DNA of 64,000 nt from Thalassotalea_H sp040779345 (GTDB lineage: Bacteria > Pseudomonadota > Gammaproteobacteria > Enterobacterales > Alteromonadaceae). Both the position numbers and the translations under genes were made by a program. The stretch covers positions 97,092-161,091 of the forward strand of contig JBFONU010000010.1 of the NCBI GenBank assembly GCA_040779345.1, read 5' to 3'. The notes below the pieces were generated by a model. It was not told where the DNA came from. It was given only the letters and a program-made list of their open reading frames with translations, and ran no database searches. Shown here in pieces: positions 22,301-27,324 of the stretch. Each line of letters begins with the position of its first letter. Position 1 is the stretch's first letter.

Positions 22301-24296
22301 ATTCACCCGGTACACCTATTGCCTGAGGGTTATTATTTTTATCAAGAATATATAGTTGTGTATCGCCAATAGGCGAGCCGATTGGGATTGTTCTAATATT
22401 CTGCCCAACCACAGAAGTCGCAGATATTTTATGATGGCATGCAAAAACGGTTGTTTCTGTTGGTCCGTAACCATTAATTAAGTTTAAGCGAGGGTTTAAA
22501 GTTAACGCTTTCTCAACATGAGAAGTCGAAAGCTCCTCCCCCCCCACTAAAATAGTCTTAGATTTTTTCAGTATATTCGGATTGTTAATCACCACTGAAT
22601 TAAATAATGCGGCAGTAAGAAAGTAGGTAGCATTACTGCATTCTCGTTCAAGTGCATTCAAATCTAATGTATCTTTAATAATGATTAAACTAGCACCATT
22701 ACTTAACGGCGTGAAGAAATCAAAAATAGAGCCGTCAAAAACATAGCTTGAGAGGCTAAGTACAATATCATCAGCACCAACATCAACGTAATTAGTATTT
22801 TTTACTATTCGAGGCACATTAGAATGCCTTGTCATAACGCCTTTAGGCTGACCTGTTGAACCAGAAGTATAGATAACATAGGCGAGATGATGAGGTTTAA
22901 CTGCCCGTTGTAAGGTTACTTTTTGGGTACTTAAATGTTCAGAAAACCGACGAATTTCGGCTTCGTCTTTATCAAAAGTGATAAGTTGTGTTTTTGAATT
23001 AGTTAACGGTGCTAGCTTTGCTTTAAATTTATCTTGCGCCAAAATAACATTTGCTTGACTGTCTTCTAGAATGAATTGAAGTCGGCTAACAGGATATTCA
23101 GGATCTAATGGTACATAAGCACCGCCAGCAAGTAAAATTCCATAGATACCAATAATGAGGTCTAGAGATCTCTCTACACAAAGCCCAACTAAAGTATCTG
23201 GCTTAACGCCTAAAGACTGAAGGTACAAGGCCAAGTTATAGCTCTTTTGATAAAGTTCCTGATAAGTTAACTGTTGGCGCCCAAATTCAGGGTCTTCGAT
23301 AATAACAGCTGCTTTATTAGGATGAAGGTTAACTTGTTCAATAAAAAAATCATGAAGACATTGTTTATTAATGCCACCATTCGATGTTTGATTAAAATCA
23401 ACTAAAACTTGCTGTTTTTCTTCTGCTGTAATGATGGAGTAATAACCAATTCGTTCGTTAGGTTTTTCACTAACGGCATGGATCAAAGAACAAAAATGCT
23501 CAAAAAGATTATTAATTACTTTTTCACTATACAATGCCGAATTGAAAGTGAATTTAGCTGTGTAGGATTTATTGTTTGTTATTATATCTAAATGTAAATT
23601 TGCTTGTTTTTCCGTAGTAATATTAGATGTATTTTGGACATTTCCTATATACTCATAAGTGACCTCACACAGAGATTTCTGTGTATTTTCTTCAAGATTA
23701 ATACGTTTAAAAATAACCGATAGCGGAGAATAACTATGAGTTGATGCTCCAATGGTTACAGCTTTTACTGTACGAAAATAATCAAAGATATTTATACTGT
23801 TATCACATCGAGTTCTAAGCGGCATTATTTGCTGAAGACTTCTAGCGTTTTTATTTAATTTTGGCCCTTTACCTTTAGATAAAGGTACACCAATAACAAT
23901 GTCTTCTTGATGAGTATATTTATGTAATAGAATTTTAAATAACGATAAAAAAGCGACTGATGGAGAGATCCCTTCTAATAAATTGTTATCATTAAGCCAA
24001 TCGCATATTTCATTAGGAATTGGTCGGGAAAAAACCTTAACATCAAAATCATCTGATATAACTGATGGCATATCAGGCAGTAATTTGTAAACAGGTAATT
24101 CCCCTTTCAATTGATCTTTCCAATAGGTTGTTTCTTTAAATAAACTTATAATATCTGCTTTATATTTTTTCACTTCGTTTTGGATATCTTTGGTAAGTGT
24201 ATTCACTGACGGTTTGTAAACTAAATTATTCCCTTTAACCGTTAGTTCAACACCTTCACTTGCAAGCTTATTTAAAACTTCTATTATCATTTCCAT
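4302..24296 (-). CDS. Giant hybrid NRPS / trans-AT PKS (two NRPS and three KS modules)
   Basis: About 6,660 residues; positions here count from the upstream ATG at 24365. I chose the ATG at 24296 because AAGG lies 7 nt before it, while 24365 has no clear ribosome site. Order: TubC-like docking (24-80); C-terminal half of a condensation domain without HHxxxDG; A1 (345-860), code DGFFLGGVFK, Ile/Val-like; PCP (893). C (HHIITDG, 1088); A2, code DILQLGMIWK, one residue from a standard Gly code; PCP (1953). KS (CSSS 2207), DH (His 2698, HPSIMD 2873), KR (3168), ACP (3493). KS (3792), DH* lacking its catalytic residues, three crotonase (ECH) domains (4625-5340), two ACPs (5435, 5587). KS (5875), DH (6365), C-terminal docking helix. 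No AT or TE. The last KS-DH is completed by KR-ACP on the next gene. Domain order is read directly; substrate calls rest on my hand alignment to the GrsA pocket positions. Confidence 0.95.
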   Translation of the reverse strand: MEMIIEVLNKLASEGVELTVKGNNLVYKPSVNTLTKDIQNEVKKYKADIISLFKETTYWKDQLKGELPVYKLLPDMPSVISDDFDVKVFSRPIPNEICDWLNDNNLLEGISPSVAFLSLFKILLHKYTHQEDIVIGVPLSKGKGPKLNKNARSLQQIMPLRTRCDNSINIFDYFRTVKAVTIGASTHSYSPLSVIFKRINLEENTQKSLCEVTYEYIGNVQNTSNITTEKQANLHLDIITNNKSYTAKFTFNSALYSEKVINNLFEHFCSLIHAVSEKPNERIGYYSIITAEEKQQVLVDFNQTSNGGINKQCLHDFFIEQVNLHPNKAAVIIEDPEFGRQQLTYQELYQKSYNLALYLQSLGVKPDTLVGLCVERSLDLIIGIYGILLAGGAYVPLDPEYPVSRLQFILEDSQANVILAQDKFKAKLAPLTNSKTQLITFDKDEAEIRRFSEHLSTQKVTLQRAVKPHHLAYVIYTSGSTGQPKGVMTRHSNVPRIVKNTNYVDVGADDIVLSLSSYVFDGSIFDFFTPLSNGASLIIIKDTLDLNALERECSNATYFLTAALFNSVVINNPNILKKSKTILVGGEELSTSHVEKALTLNPRLNLINGYGPTETTVFACHHKISATSVVGQNIRTIPIGSPIGDTQLYILDKNNNPQAIGVPGELHIAGEGLAKGYLNRAALTEEKFVDNPFIPNSKMYKSGDMARWVSSGIVEYLGRIDTQVKIRGFRIEMGEIETQLNLHEHIANCAVVVQGKGNNKQLIAFYVLQDAATVKNLCITKESFKTYLQQSMPDFMIPSTFICLEALPLTFNGKVDRRSLENKSINIESSQTFVAPRNDIEQQLAAIWAEILDLEVAHIGVNDNFFELGGHSLMATQLLSRIRTHFAADLSMQSLFDNSNIADIGVNILNAGKSNIAPIKVAKKEGLATIPLSFAQQRLWTIDQLHSGSANYNVPVIHYMQGALDINQLESALKMIISRHEILRTVFPNEHGIAQQKVLTDIGFNLDVVDLCHLSEESARQQQAKNICKQEAAQPFDLASDLLIRGKVIRLTTQEHMLLLNMHHIITDGWSMGVLVKELKHIMDAVRQGNTPSLPTLPIQYIDYSVWQRNWLQQSDLLKEQLAYWEKQLKGIPESSTLGTDYPRGNIQSFAGASQKIHFDSQLTNGLKKLAQQQDSTLYMSLLTAFNVLFYRYTGQEDICIGSPIANRHYGETEGLIGMFINTLVLRTTVNENESYLALLAKVKNTCLSAYQHQDAPFEKVVERILPERNMSISPLFQVMFILQNAPMESIEELERDTSIFDMTVEFTETKNGLEGKIEYCTALYKQATILRLIENFTQLCKAIVDTPSAKIFELESISQNEKQQLLTDFNESKEDYPKTQCIHQLIAEQARINPEKIAVIYEEQKLSYQALDDRSDKLALYLQSQGVKPGSLVGLCVERSLDMMVAMIGILKTGGAYIPLDPSYPADRLSYMLEDSQASIVITQEALKANVATYTAQNTPIIAIDGQWSVIVKTVNDSKELNKETSSLASVSPDDLAYVIYTSGSTGKPKGVMVKHKGVVNFLSAMAEKPGIKANDKLLAITTFCFDIAVLELFLPLVSGAELRICSGVDAKDGEKLKSIITTYQPTLMQATPATWQLLFYSDWVNKEQLTILCGGEALPESLKKQFIATNSQAWNMFGPTETTIWSTIDLIKSDEVTTIGTPIANTKIYILDPHNNVQPIGVAGELHIAGDGLAKGYLERDELTAEKFVDNPFVPQTLMYKSGDLARWLDNGKIEYLGRADTLVKIRGFRIETGEIEAQLNDHSKIKSSVVVAQGQDANKQLVAFYVPTLTTPDKVISLPSDDLKAYLQQSLPDYMVPNQFASITAIPLTPNGKVDRRALEAIEVTPTLTQDFLAPEDDKEQQVAEIWADILKIDVTNIGLNDNFFYLGGNSVNTVALAAKIQKVMACKFPPAALFKYSTIRSISQYISANTDTKYSIEASNQTVVANEIKPEINQEHSMSAFPKYYQDSLAIVGISCHLPEAEDRWQFWDNLKNRKESVNHLSLAEAEKHLVSADILNNPNYVATNAWLEGKDLFDPEFFKISSGNAELMDPQLRQLLIHSWKAVEDAGYNCEQIEKTSVFISASNNFYQSLSETFAQQGNVTENSEEFMSWLLAQGGSIPTMISYQLGLKGPSVFVHTNCSSSLTALYSAYQSLQSKEVDYALVGAASLTASQKFGYIYQPGLNLSSDGRCKTFDANADGMVAGEGVSVMLVKRAEDAIAAGDNIYSLIRGISINNDGSDKAGFYAPSVKGQSSVIKQVLDKTQINPATINYVEAHGTGTALGDPIELMALSETYQEYTNKKQFCAIGSVKPNIGHLDTAAGLVGCIKLALSLYHKKFPPIINYTSANPQIDFENSPFYVLDQTQAWSKNSSNKDEPKRAAISSFGIGGTNAHAILEEYQPLENVSVQAGATTPTPTSSLYCIPLSAKKSVNLTQYAESLLLFIESQKIQEDTESSEINIARLAYTLQTGRKAMEHRVVFIVKTLDELIQSMKAFIVGDKSEKYLHSDGNTDKKSTALLTEDEDYKTLVKHWLTKGKIDQLAKIWIKGTEIDWHALYANGHNVPLRMSLPTYPFTKDKYWHEHTGIGLQPFNRGALTATTTLHPLLHKNTSDLSQQSYHSRFTGQEFFLTDHQINEQKILPAVAYLEMIRAAVIQATPEQYQTACLDLTNIVWAQPIVVIEEKEINVVLSANDHDEIECQIYSVENTENGQPRHVNHCQGRAIFKQVSPPEQLNVLQLISQMKLGSEDINALYTRLLKMGVNFGPAHRAITAIHHGEHQLIAELNLPSKVANTNNDYILHPSIMDGALQACAALIAGANQEITKTTLPFALETLSVLAPCSQAMFAWIRYSAKSGPNEKLIKIDVDLCDSDGNICIQMKGFSSRVLSAGALNKELNASQDQVGTLLAVPVWNAISSNKMIAAINNEESSSLKRHVIMFDLNNLTREQMQDLLPYSDISFMNDPQKNMAKSYELYALKCFNEIQTIIKSKPQSKVLIQIVIANEKQSMLLLGLSGLLKTASLENPKLNGHIIVVDQNVTAVQLSQHLVAESDNSHASAIKFENSNRHLLQWQEITSTEEEIQQANENIAFKDHGVYVITGGLGALGALFTQEILQQTRHSQIVLTGRAKLSTQEFKTQVNTKFQKMIEQNTKEQADIFARIEYQQLDLNSIEQVQQLLNSIQKNHGQLSGIIHSAGMIADNFILKKTATEFSQVLAPKVLGTYNLDLASQELDLDFFALFSSDSSIGAIGQVDYAVANSFMNQFSHYRNQLVAQSKRHGKTVAINWPLWQNGGMSIDPASLEILQKTTGMRPLPTAAGISAFYRCLQLDQAEPLVLEGEITQLRDKLFSIEDIVEKSASPTIIEPINASAQTTATHTVIEAQPATSTFSMKNLVEETNNYLCKQFSTLFKISANQIDVDASLENYGIDSILAINLTNQLEKTFGSLSKTLLFEYQTVAELSEYFIESFEEKLVSLFTLDVPSKSAAMVKNDGVTTINLPIDTSTNTSISATSTSNLVSEKTGLFVGGRFNQNSQQTQSTPSQALAEKAVIDKDPIAIIGLSGCYPEAADTNEYWDNLRDGKDCITEVPLDRWDWREYYSEDRTKAGHHYSKWGGFMPAVDEFDPLFFNISPREAVLIDPQERLFLQQAWMAMEDAGYTRADLRIPSERTLAAQVGVYVGVMYGEYQLFGAEASLQGKRMGFASNLSDIANRVSYVLNIHGPSMVLDTQCSSSLTAIHLACQDLKAGQTDLAIAGGVNISIHANKYLMLSSGQFISSHGHCQSFGEGGDGYIPGEGVGAVILKRLREAEQDGDHIYGLIKGSSIGHGGKTNGYSVPNPQAQADVITQALRESNTDPRHISYLEAHGTGTKLGDPIEITALSKAFYRDLKATNTEKSFGFCLLGSAKSNIGHCEPAAGIAGLTKVLLQMKNKKIVPSLHSSALNPHIDFDKTPFIVNQKLTDWSQPVIDGKAIPRIAGISSFGAGGANAHMVIEEYQSTCEVENTATPLESHTNVAIVLSARIEDQIKDKVKDLLVFIRRQTDKPLDLTAMAYTLQTGREAMEERLGFLVNSVEQLEDNLQAYIDGNQTTVDNIFQGQVKRNREGMSIISHDDDMKEAIDKWIARKKLPKLLDLWVKGLNLQWHKLYGEQVPKRMSLPTYPFAKTRYWIDTTAENQERVNQQTAVIHPLLHTNTSDLEQQSYSTTFSGSESYLAETMHAGEKLLPAVCHLEMARAAIEQAMPTVETSSILEFHHTVWGQPVTVTDQSKLSIALFAKRNQAVDFEVYSEDEDIVHSQGHAIYSSQPAPAQLNIQQLKQQMSTVDISSLGQEFTTCYQGDKQLLVELSSMASSDTQSSDFILHPEIMNAALKVSLALVVGENTSEHIPTLPVMLDTIRIIFATPHASNNSTANGSLVWIRYADESNGIDGSLSGQIKLDIDVCDEQGYVCVQMRGLTYKTSSVDVNSETSKSIDSSVIQTNKTAITYPALVSFLPTKQQDYSQVAINKPIGIPLIVPSDIALTKRLKTSITKGVVALSDTTLMLSNNAKEPTRALVNLVDNGNGVFAIKLIDTVTNNVLTHEVIEQIVLALRCVEKLSTVKVLLLQGSEQHFLSGSRHDYNNAVALQLYQAIVAFPYPIIAVMEGEAKGAGFLVASLCDFMIANQDANYGYTNLQANIYPEPSEIRLLEERFNHVLANDLLFSAEIHTGQALQVKGWTCPIVPANEVLDYANKLALNLAAKSQNSLRQLKGHLSRHLQALVNDLTHLEIRESVSKVSVAKQKLSISGNNITVNYHNENILQITLTKERLNKGINSKEQQQIEPQVLLAQLTKVMAQVNDATDIKALVLTSGYEEFIPALGLQTDVDVISAFQDLLLGVNVPIIAALEHNASNAALLISQCCDATIYSNEGQYSFGQTWNTNSLIQQASMVFSYRFGPYVAKEMALTTSSYSGAELAKKVLTLKAVEQGNVIVEAIKLAEFWQHWPIERIIAYRAYMRTSIQDEVTTLPEWFNQDNAVNTLTDNQNSLPTEIRLNSGVVKAKIDPMGILIVEMADKQAKNMFSDALVDGLNEVFEHINETDAYKAVVLTGYDSYFSTGGTKENLLAIQEGKIKFTDSKVYHAALSCQIPVIAAMQGHGIGAGWALGMFADFVLFSEESKYLSPYMNLGFTPGAGATLVFPEKIGYDLARETLLTAQEYSGSELKARGLSLPVLARADILSSAMDLAKQIAQNSREYLIAVKHQMIANIELNLAQTYALELEMHEKTFVGRTDTLQQIENNFTSVGSSADQKSSEKMAPQQAVLDQTIIEEQRLAQAVNATSNALSPTALTTAEVSQASLSVDSSNVTASLKRLLAAELHMQDDEIDEEAQFVDLGLDSIYGVTWVRKINEKYSLTIEAIKVYSYPTLTEFSSYVSELLTDQNSNATNVSSDKDLEKTVEAVPKVDTRVATQTIANAMPSTVAQITLPLTAAVNPTVVSVPMQVSTSVKSTLASITSALKKLLAHELHMPEEDVDEDAQFVDLGLDSIYGVTWIRKINEKYDLAIEAIKVYSYPTLTEFSSYVKEEAEKQGTLIGIEESIPENAPAQVMPEVLTQQPTTSISFAVPIATATSKTNIQSRTSQGTIQLKSWRKSLASKRAISHGTNLEQIAVIGIAGQFPKANNLDEYWDNIAEGRNCISQIPDGRWDIETFYQEGDVATGKTNSKWIGALEEYDLFDPLFFNISPLEAESMDPQQRVFLQTCWHGIENAGYNAKDLSGSKCGVFVGCGHGDYNQLSEQQKLSAHGFTGGASSILSARISYFLNLQGPCLSIDTACSSSLVAIANACDSLSTGASDIALAGGVYVMTGPQLHIRTAQSGMLSSDGRCYSFDQRANGFVPGEGVGVVMLKRLADAQNDKDIIQGVVQGWGVNQDGKTNGITAPNPVSQTRLQQEVYDRHQIDPSKIQLIEAHGTGTKLGDPIEIEGLKQSFKKYTEKKDYCALSSVKSNIGHSVTAAGVAGFIKVILALKHKQLPPTINFTELNEHIELKDSPFYINNRLQEWQVDETELRQAAISSFGFSGTNAHIVISEYKAPVNVLPMLNLNEQPAQVIIPLSAKSPEQLMQRARDLLAFTINWQQKTNAPLNISSLSSMAYTLQNGREMMDERLSLIVNSVEQLVEKLQCYIAGEHIDDVYQGQVDSNKESMRLISHYDDVKDTIVAKWINSNNLSKLADLWVKGLDFDWNKLYGETKPLKMTLPVYPFTKTRYWIDTSDIDAAKANNSLLGNTLLTKGNVLHPLVHNNISNFSQQKYSTNFSGEEFFLKDHRVQLSDREEKVLPGVAYLEMIRVAVENAIPTSQTVGILELNNVAWVQPMVANKTKSISINLFENDEEQENSLIDYEIYSEESGQELLHCQGHVGFSNKPVPAQFNVNALKEQMKGKTLTRENIYNAFKKSGLNYGPAHQGIISVHRGEQEVLAQIRLSQVIEGSLEDYWLHPSIMDSALQASVGLLPDLELLSSKPSVPFALEKLRIISACTEEMYVWLRHSADSQAGSKLMKIDVDIIDQQGNVCVQMQGFTSRTVTGRSLSVQSSINSNLYQDSNEFELNALEHNEQEHSTFDDAFYEKVIDGVLDNKISVEEAMELGNKI
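7506..7643. repeat. Direct repeat copy 1 (ACP duplication)
   Basis: This 138-base stretch aligns without gaps to 7950-8087; by eye about 85% of bases agree. It encodes the core of the second of the two twin ACPs. The similarity fades outside the ACP core, which fits duplication of a single domain. Confidence 0.8.
7950..8087. repeat. Direct repeat copy 2 (ACP duplication)
   Basis: Partner of 7506-7643. It encodes the core of the first twin ACP, including the Ser attachment site and the beta-branching Trp. Confidence 0.8.
8350..10500 (-). other. Three consecutive enoyl-CoA hydratase/isomerase-like (crotonase) domains inside a PKS module
   Basis: Residues about 4625-4828, 4852-5078 and 5098-5338 of the giant protein each read as a crotonase fold. 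The third closely resembles PksI-type ECH2 decarboxylases of beta-branching cassettes (AVVLTGYDSYFSTGGT, AMQGHGIGAGWALG, LGFTPGAGATL). The first is recognisable (VMEGEAKGAGFL, SLCDFMIA) and could be the ECH1 dehydratase. The second is degenerate: the glycine-rich oxyanion motif is replaced by EHNASNAALL. They lie between a dead DH and two beta-branching ACPs, in a module without KR, so the beta-keto group would be available to an HMG-synthase. The roles are inferred from the families; the sequence shows the folds and their order. Confidence 0.82.
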
Positions 24297-24400
24297 TAAA
24301 AGACCTTGATATAAATTTTTACTACTAATGTTTTCAAAGCAAAATAATGAGCTGTCTAAACTCATTATTTTGCTAGAATTTCAGTATTCAACGCATTAAA

Positions 24401-24418
24401 CGCTGTCTAATAACAGCG
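24401..24418 (-). terminator. Small GC hairpin between START-like gene and giant NRPS-PKS
   Basis: CGCTGT and ACAGCG arms separated by 6 nt lie 19 nt downstream of the START-like gene stop. On the minus strand the hairpin is followed by TTTAAT. It could be a weak terminator or attenuator ahead of the 20-kb gene. The U-tract is poor, so read-through is likely. Confidence 0.35.
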
Positions 24419-24436
24419 CTTGCTATAAAGATGTAA

Positions 24437-25258
24437 TTACAAAGACAAAGATTCTACCGATTGACTAGCTTCTTCAACGACTTTAATTACATCAACTTTT
24501 TCCTTAAAGGTAATAAAACTTAATTTTTCTGCATTCTTAAATTTATCCATATTAAATAAGCCTTCAACCTCATCAGCAAAAAAACGTATCAACATTTCAG
24601 GCACAACTATATTAGAAAGAAAAGCAGGAAAGGCACCATTGAATTTAAGGTCATAAATATAATCAATTTCAATTACACCATCGTCTACCGGAGTGAATCT
24701 CCAACTGATATTAGAATCGACTCGAATACAACACTCATCAATATGCTCATTGTCCATAATTGAATTGAATTGGATAAGAACAGACTTACTTTCAGGGTCT
24801 TGACTTAGTTGTGTCTTAAGCAAAAATTCTCTAGGTAAAAAAAGATCGCCCATGTTCATCCTCCACAAATTAATACCGGACAATGTTTCTACATTAAACT
24901 CTTCAATAGCTTCAGCATAATAGCAATTAGGATCCCAAGCAGCACACTGCTCAAGGCTTGGATCTAACATGGCTGAAACAACTTGATTTAACCCTAGATT
25001 ATACCTTTTTGTAATTCTATACTTCTTTTCTGATGTTCCTGGTTCTTTTAAAGAATATATTGTTAGACCTTTCTCTTCGAGCTCAACTTCCCACTCATTG
25101 CTTCCTGAATAGATTAACATGAGATTGCTAATGAAAATGATCACTATTAGAGAGATCAATGCCATTAATAAAAATCGTCCAACTTTTCTTTTTTGCTTTA
25201 TTGTTACTTTAGCGTCATCAGCTAATGTCGAGTCATATTGTGGACTTGCTGTTTCCAT
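24437..25258 (-). CDS. Membrane-anchored START/SRPBCC-like protein
   Basis: About 273 residues from the ATG at 25258, which has GGAG 6 nt upstream; the open frame begins at 25279. A basic, polar N-terminus (IKQKRKVGR) precedes one hydrophobic helix (about residues 38-60 of the longer form, FLLMALISLIVIIFIS). The rest is a soluble domain with the W-x-L/V-x3-KGLTIYSL...PGTSEKKYR opening typical of bacterial START-domain proteins, and continues to the end with WRFTPVDDGVIEIDY-like strands. The fold binds hydrophobic ligands. Its position between exporter and synthase genes suggests a role in handling or protecting against a lipophilic product, but no function can be assigned. The predicted topology places the domain outside the cytoplasm or at the membrane surface. 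Confidence 0.75.
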   Translation of the reverse strand: METASPQYDSTLADDAKVTIKQKRKVGRFLLMALISLIVIIFISNLMLIYSGSNEWEVELEEKGLTIYSLKEPGTSEKKYRITKRYNLGLNQVVSAMLDPSLEQCAAWDPNCYYAEAIEEFNVETLSGINLWRMNMGDLFLPREFLLKTQLSQDPESKSVLIQFNSIMDNEHIDECCIRVDSNISWRFTPVDDGVIEIDYIYDLKFNGAFPAFLSNIVVPEMLIRFFADEVEGLFNMDKFKNAEKLSFITFKEKVDVIKVVEEASQSVESLSL

Positions 25259-25381
25259 GGTGTCTCCAAACTTAATCATTGTAATGTGTTCCTGACAGGC
25301 TAATTAAAGCTTTATAAACCATTGTCAGAGTAAATAATGCTGCACTTCATCGATACAGCATTTCGAACATGCTTTGTCCCT

Positions 25382-25768
25382 TTATCTAGGGTATTGTTTG
25401 AATAAAGGTTTATAACTTTCAATATATGCACGTATCAATACTGCAGTAGAAAGAATGATTATTATGGCGATTAAAATAACATCGGTCAGAATAAAAAAGT
25501 AATACAAACACATAATAACTGAGATCGGTGTTATAAGTGCTAAGCCAAGTGCCGGTTTATAATTGGTTAATAAACTCAGACAGCCAAGCGTTTGAAAAAC
25601 CTTTAGACATACCCAAAACCACATCGTATTTTCTAATGTAGTAAGAAACATATCCTCTGGTTTGCCAAAGATGAATGTATCAAAAAGAATTTGACCCCAC
25701 CCATCTATAACGCATAATAAAAACCATACGACGAGGAAATAACGAGCTATTTTTTCATACCACTTCAT
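25382..25768 (-). CDS. DoxX-like small integral membrane protein
   Basis: 128 residues with an ATG at 25768 preceded by GGTGA at 7 nt. Four hydrophobic segments are visible (about residues 8-25, 46-65, 70-92, 95-112). The central run (LKVFQTLGCLSLLTNYKPAL, followed by ALITPISVIMCLYYF) matches the DoxX-like pattern of a helix, a short loop after Leu-Leu-Thr-Asn and a proline-containing helix. It lies about 155 bp after the MATE gene and about 120 bp before the START-like gene, all on one strand. Function unknown. A conserved role in the cluster is possible but not shown. Confidence 0.6.
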   Translation of the reverse strand: MKWYEKIARYFLVVWFLLCVIDGWGQILFDTFIFGKPEDMFLTTLENTMWFWVCLKVFQTLGCLSLLTNYKPALGLALITPISVIMCLYYFFILTDVILIAIIIILSTAVLIRAYIESYKPLFKQYPR

Positions 25769-25922
25769 AATAAATCACCAATATTTGATTAAAAGTTTAA
25801 AAGCTAAACAGTATTAGCTTTTGATTTGTGTATATTCCAATAAATATATTCATATTTAACAATAATTTAAATATAAAACCTTTAAAACATAATTGTGGTT
25901 TCAATTACAAATTGTGAAGATA

Positions 25923-27248
25923 CTAATATGCAATTTTCTTCCACTTCCCGTCCCGCCATAAACTTGTCATCCAAGCAGTAGCAATCAATGCATAAACGGT
26001 TTGAACTAACCAGACTTCAAGTAAACCATAATTGAGATAAAAACTTATTACAGAAACAGCGGGTAAAAATAATAACCACTGAGTGCCAAAAGAAACTAAC
26101 AATACTCGGTTACCATCCCCCAAACTCACTAAAGCGTATGCAAAGATAAAAATCAAACTACTTACCCCTGATAATGCACCGGTAATTTGTAATGGGATAA
26201 TAGCTAATGATATAGCCTTAGGATCGACAAGGAATAATGAAAGAAACCATTCAGGAAAGAAAAATAATGGTAACCCTAATAATGTAGTCCATATTACACC
26301 TACTTTACCTACATCCCCCCCCCAATCAACAGCAGAAGGAATGTCACCTTTACCAACGGCATCCGAAGTTAAAGTAGCAGCGGCTATTCCCAAAGCGAGA
26401 GGGAAAAGTGTTAATACTAACGAAATTCTCACCAACACATTCATCGCAGCTAATTCTAATGTGCCGATATGACCCACTATCCAATAGAAAACTACATAAC
26501 CTAATGAGAACATAGCTTCTCTAATACTTTCAGGTAAACCAATAGCAAATATTTTTTTTACGAGTTCTTTCGAAGGCTTAACACTTAAAAAACTATCATT
26601 TTTACACTTTATTAAGGTGACAATAAAATAAATAATAGCTCCTGCATACACAGAAATAGCTGAAGCTATTCCAGCACCAAGTGTACCTAAAGCTGGCATA
26701 CCAAAATTGCCAAAGATTAAGGCATAATTTAATAGAATATTTAGGCTATTTATAAAGATTATGTTAAACATGTATACTTTTGTTTTGCCTACTCCTGTCC
26801 AAAAACCTTCAAAAGCCTCACCAATTCCAACACCAATAACAGAAAGACATAACGCTTTAAGGTAAGGAACTCCTTCTTTTACTATCTCAGGATCAATCGC
26901 TATCAAAGAAAAATAGGTAGGTGTAATGAAGTAACAAATAACGGATAAAGGGATCCCAATTAATAAAACTAATATTAGACCAGCATTAAGCGATATACAT
27001 TTAGGTTCATGAGACTTTTCTCCGATACTTCGAGCAACTAAGCCTTGAACTGCAGGTGAAATCCCCCTTACAAAGGCAACAATAAGAGTATAGCTAAAAC
27101 CAGCTAATCCAATAGCCGCCATAGCTTCATTACCCAGCTTCCCCACCATAGCTAGATCAATAAATACCATAATGAACGTAGATGCTAAACCTATAGTTAT
27201 AGGGAATGCTAGATAAAATATAGTCCCAAGCCGGTCTTTAGTTATCAC
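25923..27248 (-). CDS. MATE-family multidrug efflux transporter
   Basis: 441 residues starting at a GTG (27248), with AAGG upstream. The length and about twelve hydrophobic helices fit the MATE family. The N-terminus (AFPITIGLASTFIMVFIDLA, then MVGKLG) is the family signature, and both halves repeat the pattern (GLPESIREAMFSLGYVVFYW and following). MATE proteins exchange Na+ or H+ for organic compounds across the inner membrane. Inside a biosynthetic cluster it is most simply an exporter or self-resistance pump. A 12-bp palindrome lies 65 bp upstream. It is separated from the NRPS-TE gene by 589 bp, so it probably has its own promoter. Confidence 0.93.
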   Translation of the reverse strand: MITKDRLGTIFYLAFPITIGLASTFIMVFIDLAMVGKLGNEAMAAIGLAGFSYTLIVAFVRGISPAVQGLVARSIGEKSHEPKCISLNAGLILVLLIGIPLSVICYFITPTYFSLIAIDPEIVKEGVPYLKALCLSVIGVGIGEAFEGFWTGVGKTKVYMFNIIFINSLNILLNYALIFGNFGMPALGTLGAGIASAISVYAGAIIYFIVTLIKCKNDSFLSVKPSKELVKKIFAIGLPESIREAMFSLGYVVFYWIVGHIGTLELAAMNVLVRISLVLTLFPLALGIAAATLTSDAVGKGDIPSAVDWGGDVGKVGVIWTTLLGLPLFFFPEWFLSLFLVDPKAISLAIIPLQITGALSGVSSLIFIFAYALVSLGDGNRVLLVSFGTQWLLFLPAVSVISFYLNYGLLEVWLVQTVYALIATAWMTSLWRDGKWKKIAY

Positions 27249-27312
27249 AAAAGCACCTTATTGCTCGTTTATCAACGAATTTAAAATTCATATTTCTTCA
27301 CTTTCTTTTGAT

Positions 27313-27324
27313 CTCACGCGTGAG
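27313..27324. promoter_or_regulatory. Palindromic operator candidate upstream of MATE gene
   Basis: CTCACGCGTGAG is a perfect 12-bp palindrome 65 bp before the MATE start. With its preceding GAT the first 14 bases (AT plus the palindrome) are identical to the site at 58561-58574 before the HlyD gene. A 12-mer is expected far less than once in 64 kb. The binding protein is unknown; no regulator gene is in the window. Confidence 0.55.

Noticed and set aside
26083..26472. 129-residue plus-strand frame antisense to the MATE gene
   Set aside because: It is the complementary shadow of the transporter, with no ribosome site or recognisable domain.
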